From Lentisphaeraceae bacterium (GTDB lineage: Bacteria; Verrucomicrobiota; Kiritimatiellia; RFP12; UBA1067), in NCBI GenBank assembly GCA_004551905.1, contig SFPL01000021.1:1-11758 (forward strand): a DNA stretch of 11,758 bases, read 5' to 3'. Of the stretch, positions 7,036 through 11,758 are shown one piece after another (within the stretch, counting starts at the first letter, position 1; each line of letters begins with the position of its first letter). Under the pieces are notes generated by a model. It was given only the letters and a program-made list of their open reading frames with translations. It had not been told where the DNA came from and made no database searches. The position numbers and the translations under genes were made by a program.

Positions 7036-7065
7036 GGAGATAAGGGGTCTGTCCCCCGATCTTCC
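7036..7065. terminator. Imperfect hairpin with GGGGTCTGTCCCC core after dapL; terminator or REP-like element
   Basis: GGGG (7044-7047) pairs with CCCC (7053-7056) around TCTGT. Below it, after an AA/CG internal loop, GGAGAT (7036-7041) pairs with ATCTTCC (7059-7065) with one bulged T. It starts 26 bases after the dapL stop and lies before the next promoter, where a terminator is expected. The following AGTTT is only a weak U-tract, so termination may be partial. GGGGTCTGTCCCC-like palindromes also occur as dispersed repeats in many bacterial genomes, so this may be a REP-type repeat. Confidence 0.45.
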
Positions 7066-7080
7066 AGTTTCAACTTACAC

Positions 7081-7110
7081 TTGTCTAATAACGGCTTTCG
7101 GTGGTATAAT
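7081..7110 (+). promoter_or_regulatory. Sigma70-type promoter of the ferredoxin operon, with a small leader hairpin
   Basis: TTGTCT (7081-7086, TTG plus C matching) lies 18 bases from a perfect TATAAT (7105-7110) preceded by TGG, another extended -10. Transcription should begin near 7117, leaving a leader of about 55 bases. Around the predicted start is a compact hairpin, CGGGGG-ATG-CTCCCG (about 7122-7136), that could protect the 5' end or modulate translation. The surrounding sequence is AT-richer than the genes on either side. Confidence 0.75.
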
Positions 7111-7170
7111 ACCGCACCTAACGGGGGATGCTCCCGAAAACAACACTAACCACACCAAGGAGAGAAAACA

Positions 7171-7341
7171 ATGGCTCATCAGATTTCCGCCGACAAGTGC
7201 GTCAGCTGCGGCAGCTGCAAGGATGCTTGCCCGGCCGAGGCGATCAACGAGGGTACCCCCTACACGATCGACCCCGCCAAGTGCGTTGACTGCGGCGCGT
7301 GCGCGGCGCAGTGCCCTGCCGAAGCGATCTCCGCTGCGTGA
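7171..7341 (+). CDS. 2[4Fe-4S] ferredoxin, clostridial type
   Basis: A 56-residue soluble electron carrier. It shows two complete CxxCxxCxxxCP motifs: Cys10, Cys13, Cys16, Cys20 and Cys38, Cys41, Cys44, Cys48. Each is followed by PAEAI, the pseudo-symmetric repeat of low-potential bacterial ferredoxins. The ATG at 7171 has AAGGAG (7157-7162) 8 bases upstream, and the length matches the classical clostridial protein (about 55). It is first in its operon with its own promoter. Its stop overlaps the start of the metal-exporter gene (GTGA), so the two are translationally coupled. Candidate partners within the window are the radical SAM protein at the end of the operon and IspG, both of which need low-potential electrons; that pairing is inference. 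Confidence 0.95.
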   Translation: MAHQISADKCVSCGSCKDACPAEAINEGTPYTIDPAKCVDCGACAAQCPAEAISAA

Positions 7342-8174
7342 TCGAATTCGTCAAGGAGACCCTGCTTCTCCTGCCGTTTCTCTTCGCGACCTACCTCGCG
7401 CTGGAGACGCTGGAGGCCAGGGCAGGTGGCGCGCTCGGGAAAGCCCTCGAGCGCGCCAGTTCCATAGGTCCGGCGGTCGGCGCGCTCGCCGGGGCAATTC
7501 CGCAGTGCGGCGTCTCCGCGGCGGCCGCGAGCCTCTATGCCGGCGGCGTCGTGAGCGTGGGGACGCTGCTTGCTGTCTTCCTCTCCACCTCCGACGAGCT
7601 CATTCCGGTGCTGCTTTCCGAAAGGGTGCCGGTGGTCCTGCTTGCGAAGATCGTCGGCATCAAGGCGGCGGCCGCGCTCGGGGTCGGGTTCGTGGTCAAC
7701 GGCGTCCTCGCAGCGATGCGCCACGTCCGCCGCGAGGTGTCGGTGCACGAGCTCTGCGAGCACAGCCGCTGCGGCTGCCGCGAGCACAGCGGCGTCCTCG
7801 TCCCCGCGCTCATCCACACTGCCGAGATATTCCTCTTCATCGTTGTCATCTCCGGGGCGATCGAGCTCTGCCTCCACTACTTCGGCGAGGATTCGCTCCA
7901 GACCCTGCGCCTGACCAGCCCGTTCCTCGGCGAGCTCGCAGCCGCCGCGCTCGGGATGGTGCCCAATTGCGCGGTGTCGGTCGCCTCCGCCAAACTCTAC
8001 ATCGCCGGAGCGATGAGCCCCGGCGCGCTGATGGCGTCGTCCTTCGCCGGCTCCGGGGTGGGGCTGCTCGTCCTCTTCCGCACCAACCGCAACCTCCGGG
8101 AGAACCTGGCGATCCTCGCGGCGGTGTACGCCGTAAGCGTGCTCCTGGGCATGGCCACCGGCGGTCTGCTGTGA
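7338..8174 (+). CDS. ArsP_2-like putative heavy-metal/arsenic exporter (putative manganese transporter family)
   Basis: An integral membrane protein of 278 residues with about eight hydrophobic segments. It resembles the 'putative 10TM heavy-metal exporter' family ArsP_2 (DUF2899), annotated variously as arsenic efflux or putative manganese transporter; the substrate is not established. The two halves repeat each other: GAIPQCGVS (Cys57) with SLYAGGVVSVGTL in the first, GMVPNCAVS (Cys211) with KLYIAGAMSPGAL in the second. This suggests internal duplication with paired membrane cysteines. Between them is a Cys/His-rich loop (His137, Cys140, His142, Cys145, Cys147, His150), a likely metal-binding site. 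The GTG at 7338 is chosen because it overlaps the ferredoxin stop (GTGA) and precedes the first membrane helix; an earlier GTG at 7299 would lie deep within the ferredoxin gene. There is no clear ribosome site, so reinitiation after ferredoxin is likely. The next gene starts 7 bases after its stop. Confidence 0.75.
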   Translation: MIEFVKETLLLLPFLFATYLALETLEARAGGALGKALERASSIGPAVGALAGAIPQCGVSAAAASLYAGGVVSVGTLLAVFLSTSDELIPVLLSERVPVVLLAKIVGIKAAAALGVGFVVNGVLAAMRHVRREVSVHELCEHSRCGCREHSGVLVPALIHTAEIFLFIVVISGAIELCLHYFGEDSLQTLRLTSPFLGELAAAALGMVPNCAVSVASAKLYIAGAMSPGALMASSFAGSGVGLLVLFRTNRNLRENLAILAAVYAVSVLLGMATGGLL

Positions 8175-8181
8175 TCCTGCT

Positions 8182-10758
8182 ATGAAACCTAAAGACCACA
8201 ATGGCGCTTTCCCCGGCTGGGCTGCGCTGACCCCGAAGTACGCCGTCGGCGAACTGCCGCGGCTCTTGGAAGCGGCCGAGGCAAAGGTCGCCGCGCTCGA
8301 GGCGTCCGAGCCGAAGGGGTTCGAGGACCTCGTCTGGCGGCTCGACGACGCGACGCGTCCGCTCTGGGATCTCTGGGGCATGGTGCGCCACCTGTCCTCG
8401 GTGATGAACTCCGCCGCCTGGCGCAAGGTTGTGGAGGACTTCCAGCCGCGGCTCGTCGCCTTTTCACTGCGCGTCGGCCAGTCGCGGCGGCTCTACGATC
8501 TCGCGAAGCGCGTGCTGAAGAACCTGGGCAAGAATCCAAAGTCAGCTACGCGGCGGCGGATCCTCGAGAAGTCCATCGAGGGCGCCGAGCACTGCGGCGT
8601 CGGGCTCGAGGGACGGCAGAAGGAGCGCTTCAACGCCGTCGCCGCGCGCCTCGCCGAGCTGGGCACCAAGTTCGCCAACTCGGTCATCGACGCCACCAAG
8701 GCGTTCAGTCTGAAGAAGGGCGGCAAGACGTATACCATCGACGACGCGCACTATCCCGAGACGATGCGCGAATGCCCCGACCGCGAGGTGCGCCGCCGCC
8801 TCTACCTCGCCCGCTCCTCGCGCGCGCCGGAGAACGCCGCGCGAATCGACGAGATCCTGCGCCTCCGCGCCGAGATGGCAGCGCTCCTCGGCTACGCGAG
8901 CTATGCGGAGTTTTCGCTCTCCGAGAAGTGCGCGCCGTCCGTCGCCGCGGTCGAGAAGATGATCGACGACCTCGACCGAGCCACTGTCGCGCCGGCGGCG
9001 AAGGAGGAGGAGGAGCTAAATTATTTCGCGCGCGAACGCCTCCGTCTTGCCGGCGGGCTGCGTCCCTGGGACCGCGCCTTCGCCGCGGAGCGGCTCCGCG
9101 AGGCGAAGTATGCCTATTCCGAGGCGGAGCTCAAGCGCAACTTCGAGTTCGGCGCGGTGCTCTCGGGGCTCTTCCGGATTGCAAAGTTCCTCTTCGGCGT
9201 CGAGGTGGCGGAACTGAAGGGCGCGGCCAAGCCGTCCGTGTGGCATCGCGACGTCCGCTTCTTCGAGGTGCGTTGTGCAGGCCGGGCCATCGCCCACTTC
9301 TACCTCGACCCATGGGTGCGCAGCGGGCTCAAGCAGGGCGGGGCGTGGATGAACGAGTTCCGCAACCGCAGCCGCCGCGGCCGCCGCCTCGAGACGCCGC
9401 TTGCAGTCGTCTGCACGAATTTTCCGAAGCCGGACCGGAAAGGGCGCTCCTTCCTGCCGATGCGCGAGGTGGAGACCATCTTCCACGAGTTCGGCCACGC
9501 GCTCCAGTGCATGCTCACCCGCGTCGACGAGCGCGACGCCGCCGGCATCAGCCTCGTCGAGTGGGACGCGGTGGAGGTTGCGAGCCAGTTCATGGAGAAC
9601 TGGTGCCTCGACGAGCGTACCGGCATCCGCATCGACCCGGCGCTAAAGGCCAAGGTCGTGGCGGCGAAGAACTTCCGCGCCGCCGCGGCGTGCCGCCGCC
9701 AGCTCGCCTTCGCCGCGACCGACCTCAAGCTGCACACCCGGCGCACGGCCGCGTCGCCGTCCCCGGATCAGGTCAAGACCGCCGCCTTCGTCCGTTTCGG
9801 CGTTCCCTTCGCATCCGGCGACCACTTCCTCTGCGCCTTCACCCACATCTTCGCCGGCGGCTACGCGGCCGGGTACTACGGCTACAAGTGGGCGGAGGTT
9901 ATGAGCGCCGACTGCTACGGCGCGTTCGAGGAGGCGGGGCTTGCCAGCGACGCGGCGGTTCGCCGCGTCGGCGCGCGCTACCGCGACACTATCCTCGCTC
10001 TCGGCGGGTCGAAGTCCGCGCTCGATGTGTTCCGCGCCTTCCGTGGCCGCGATCCCGAGATCGACGCCATCCTGCGCCAGCAGGGACTTGCCGCCGCCGC
10101 CGAGGACCCAGTTGCCGTCCGTCGCCGCGCCGCGCTCAGGAAGCGGATCGACCGCGCCGACGACGCGATTCTCGCCGCGCTCAACCGCCGCTTCGCGCTT
10201 GCCGCCGAGATGCGTGCGTTCAAGTCGTCCGCGGGACTTGTCTCCGTCGACCCGAAGCGCGAGGCGGAGATCGTGGCCAAGGCCGCGAAGGCGGTACCGC
10301 CGGCCGACCGCGACACCGCCTGTGCCGTCTACGAGGCGATTCTGCGCGGCTCGCGCGGGGCGATCGAGGTGATTGCGCGCGGAGTGCTGGCGCGGGCTGG
10401 CAAGGTGCTTCTCTGCCGTGCCAAGGGCGCGAAGACGAGCTATCTTCCCGGCGGACACGTCGACTTCGGCGAGACTGCCGCCCAGGCCTTGGCGCGTGAG
10501 ATGCGCGAGGAGACCGGGCTTGAGGTCGAGGTCGGCAAGTTGCTCGGCGTCGTCGAGAGCTCGTTCCTCCAGCACGGCAAGCGCCATGCCGAGGTCAACC
10601 TCGTCTATGCGATGAAGGCGGCGAAAGGCGAGGAGCCGGCAAAAGTTGCGTCCTGCGAGGACTGGATTTCGTTCGAGTGGCGCTCGCCGAAGGCTTTTGC
10701 CGCGGCGGGTCTGCTTCCCGAGGCGATTCGTCCGCTGGCGGCGAAAGTCTGCCGATGA
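8182..10758 (+). CDS. Three-enzyme fusion: M3 oligopeptidase (PrlC/OpdA-like), AroQ-type chorismate mutase and Nudix hydrolase
   Basis: 858 residues in one uninterrupted frame. Residues 1 to about 636 form a complete M3A zinc oligopeptidase: HEFGH (His435, Glu436, His439), third ligand Glu465 in WDAVEVASQFMENW, and the substrate-binding block AGGYAAGYYGYKW (Tyr561, Tyr568), ending in the usual FRGRDPEIDAILRQQGL. Residues about 645-728 are an AroQ chorismate mutase that lines up with E. coli without gaps through the key positions: Arg653, Arg670, Lys681, Asp690, Arg693 and Glu694 for Arg11, Arg28, Lys39, Asp48, Arg51 and Glu52, then Ser724 for Ser84. Residues about 728-858 are a Nudix domain with a perfect box (Gly758, Glu764, REMREETGL at 772-780). 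The ATG at 8182 has a weak ribosome site. The linkers are very short, and no in-frame ATG, GTG or TTG lies between 10030 and 10209, so the mutase cannot be made from its own start at its border. The protein is cytosolic (no signal peptide). How the three activities relate is unknown. Confidence 0.9.
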   Translation: MKPKDHNGAFPGWAALTPKYAVGELPRLLEAAEAKVAALEASEPKGFEDLVWRLDDATRPLWDLWGMVRHLSSVMNSAAWRKVVEDFQPRLVAFSLRVGQSRRLYDLAKRVLKNLGKNPKSATRRRILEKSIEGAEHCGVGLEGRQKERFNAVAARLAELGTKFANSVIDATKAFSLKKGGKTYTIDDAHYPETMRECPDREVRRRLYLARSSRAPENAARIDEILRLRAEMAALLGYASYAEFSLSEKCAPSVAAVEKMIDDLDRATVAPAAKEEEELNYFARERLRLAGGLRPWDRAFAAERLREAKYAYSEAELKRNFEFGAVLSGLFRIAKFLFGVEVAELKGAAKPSVWHRDVRFFEVRCAGRAIAHFYLDPWVRSGLKQGGAWMNEFRNRSRRGRRLETPLAVVCTNFPKPDRKGRSFLPMREVETIFHEFGHALQCMLTRVDERDAAGISLVEWDAVEVASQFMENWCLDERTGIRIDPALKAKVVAAKNFRAAAACRRQLAFAATDLKLHTRRTAASPSPDQVKTAAFVRFGVPFASGDHFLCAFTHIFAGGYAAGYYGYKWAEVMSADCYGAFEEAGLASDAAVRRVGARYRDTILALGGSKSALDVFRAFRGRDPEIDAILRQQGLAAAAEDPVAVRRRAALRKRIDRADDAILAALNRRFALAAEMRAFKSSAGLVSVDPKREAEIVAKAAKAVPPADRDTACAVYEAILRGSRGAIEVIARGVLARAGKVLLCRAKGAKTSYLPGGHVDFGETAAQALAREMREETGLEVEVGKLLGVVESSFLQHGKRHAEVNLVYAMKAAKGEEPAKVASCEDWISFEWRSPKAFAAAGLLPEAIRPLAAKVCR

Positions 10759-11627
10759 GCCTCGAGGCCTGCGAGCTCTGTCCGCGCCGCTGCGGGAGGC
10801 GTCCCGGCTTCTGCGGCGCCGGCCTCTCGCCGCGCGTCTTCCGCTGGGGGCCGCACTTCGGCGAGGAGCCGCCGATCACCGGCAAGCGCGGCTCGGGGTG
10901 CGTGTTCTTCTCGCGCTGCACGATGAAGTGCGTCTACTGCCAGAACTCGCCCTGGAGCTGGGGAGGCGAGGGGCGGGACATTTCCGTCGAGGGGCTGGCG
11001 GGGCTTCTGCGCGACATGGCGGTCAAGGACCGGGTGGAGAACTGGAACCTCGTCTCGCCGACCCCGTACCTGCCGTTCGTCCGCGAGGCAATCGCGTCCC
11101 TGCGGCGGGAAGGGGTGTCGCTGCCAGTCGTCTGGAACTCGTCCGGCTACGAGCGCGTGGAGACGCTCGAGGAGTACTCCGACCTCTGCGACTGGGCGCT
11201 TTTCGACTTGCGGTACGCGAATGACGCGACGGCGCAGCGGTACAGTGCCGCGCCGGGATATGTGGCGGCCGCGCGCTCGGCGCTCAAGTGGGCGTTTGCC
11301 CACTCCCGGCTCATTGTCCGCGTCCTGGTGCTGCCCGGGCTTGCCGACGAGGCGGTGGAGTCCCTCGCCTGGATCGCCTCCGAGCTTTCTAGCGAGGTGC
11401 CGGTGTCGGTGATGAGCCAATACACGCCGGCCTACCAGGCGGCGTCGCTGCCGCCGCTCGACCGCACGGTGACGAAGGAGGAGTACGACTCTGTGACGGA
11501 AGCGGCGGCCGACTTCGGGTTCGTGAACGGGTGGATCCAGGGAATGGAGGCAGCCGACCCGAAACTGGCGCTGCTGGGGGAAAACATGACCGAGGGATAT
11601 GGCGCAGTTGCGAATAATATGCTATAA
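10755..11627 (+). CDS. PflX-like radical SAM protein (pyruvate formate-lyase activase homologue, COG1313 type)
   Basis: A 290-residue cytosolic iron-sulfur protein. The radical SAM motif CTMKCVYC (Cys55, Cys59, Cys62) is preceded by GSGCVFFS, as in the PflX group. The N-terminus carries an extra cysteine set, CELCPRRC...GFC (Cys6, Cys9, Cys13, Cys20), the characteristic CxLCPRxC...GxC head of that family and perhaps a second cluster or metal site. A barrel follows, with WNSSGY, DLRYAND and VLVLPGL strands and the SQYTPAY segment near the C-terminus. The reaction and substrate are not known for this group. The ATG at 10755 overlaps the fusion gene's stop (ATGA); an in-frame GTG at 10677 would add 26 unlike residues and is not used. 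The operon's ferredoxin is a plausible electron donor for SAM cleavage (inference). It is the last gene of its operon. Confidence 0.88.
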   Translation: MSLEACELCPRRCGRRPGFCGAGLSPRVFRWGPHFGEEPPITGKRGSGCVFFSRCTMKCVYCQNSPWSWGGEGRDISVEGLAGLLRDMAVKDRVENWNLVSPTPYLPFVREAIASLRREGVSLPVVWNSSGYERVETLEEYSDLCDWALFDLRYANDATAQRYSAAPGYVAAARSALKWAFAHSRLIVRVLVLPGLADEAVESLAWIASELSSEVPVSVMSQYTPAYQAASLPPLDRTVTKEEYDSVTEAAADFGFVNGWIQGMEAADPKLALLGENMTEGYGAVANNML

Positions 11628-11650
11628 CCCGAGTTTGCCAGTTTGATTTC

Positions 11651-11667
11651 TGAAAAAGTCGTTTTCA
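11651..11667. repeat. Small inverted repeat TGAAAA/TTTTCA downstream of the radical SAM gene
   Basis: TGAAAA (11651-11656) and TTTTCA (11662-11667) are perfect inverted arms around a 5-base loop, 24 bases after the last stop codon. The stem is weak (one GC pair) and no T-run follows, so it is a poor intrinsic terminator; a protein-binding site is equally possible. The rest of 11628-11758 is AT-richer than the genes. An ATG at 11730 stays open to the window end for only nine codons, with no ribosome site, so no gene is called. Confidence 0.25.
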
Positions 11668-11758
11668 CCCAGTGGCGACGCGGGGTTGGCGCATATCGCC
11701 CTCATAATAATTTAGGGATACATCTCAGAATGGGTTCACCGTTGCCTTCATCTCGCGG

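Noticed and set aside
7299..7337. GTG at 7299 as the exporter start
   Set aside because: It would place 13 unlike residues deep inside the ferredoxin gene. The GTG at 7338 gives the usual GTGA overlap just before the first membrane helix.
8772..10499. 575-codon alternative frame inside the fusion gene
   Set aside because: The translation is dominated by Arg, Pro, Ala and Gly with no recognisable domain, while the overlapping frame encodes three well-conserved enzymes.
11674..11745. Possible tRNA in the terminal region
   Set aside because: GGCGACG and CGTTGCC could form a 7-bp acceptor-like stem with a weak D-arm-like GGGT/GCCC, but there is no pairing anticodon stem and no proper T-arm; probably coincidence.
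11730..11758. Start of a new gene at the window edge (ATG 11730)
   Set aside because: Only nine codons are available, with no ribosome site and no recognisable sequence.
1..11758. CRISPR arrays, insertion sequences, rRNA
   Set aside because: No regularly spaced direct repeats, transposase motifs or rRNA-like sequence were seen on either strand.

Overview
The window is bacterial. Most of it (about 900-11630) is GC-rich, tightly packed and all on the + strand, with intact housekeeping genes joined by 4-base or short overlaps. The gene set is isoprenoid synthesis by the MEP pathway, an O-antigen ligase-like protein of a Gram-negative envelope, and the LL-diaminopimelate aminotransferase route to lysine and peptidoglycan. 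This would suit the PVC superphylum (Kiritimatiellota/Verrucomicrobiota-like), possibly an anaerobe given the clostridial-type ferredoxin and radical SAM protein. That placement is inference from gene content; no rRNA or other phylogenetic marker is present.

Region 1 (1-900) is different: visibly AT-richer, with a RadC-type JAB-domain protein of the kind found on mobile elements and one or two tiny ORFs behind it. It looks like the end of an acquired segment.

Region 2 (about 880-7065) is a five-gene operon: dxr, rseP, ispG, an O-antigen ligase family gene and dapL. It starts at an extended -10 promoter so close to the dxr ATG that the mRNA should be leaderless or nearly so. It ends at an imperfect GGGG/CCCC hairpin. 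The genes supply isoprenoid precursors (carrier lipid, quinones), an intramembrane protease for envelope stress or processing, a surface-glycan membrane enzyme, and a meso-DAP precursor, so the operon has an envelope-building theme.

Region 3 (about 7080-11627) is a second operon with a good promoter, again with the core TGGTATAATAC. It holds a 56-residue 2[4Fe-4S] ferredoxin, an ArsP_2-like heavy-metal exporter, a remarkable 858-residue protein, and a PflX-like radical SAM protein. The 858-residue protein fuses a full-length M3 oligopeptidase (PrlC/OpdA type), an AroQ-type chorismate mutase with nearly all catalytic residues conserved, and a Nudix hydrolase with a perfect Nudix box. I know of no described protein with this three-enzyme architecture, and it is the main novelty of the window.

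The last 131 bases (11628-11758) hold a small inverted repeat and no supportable gene.
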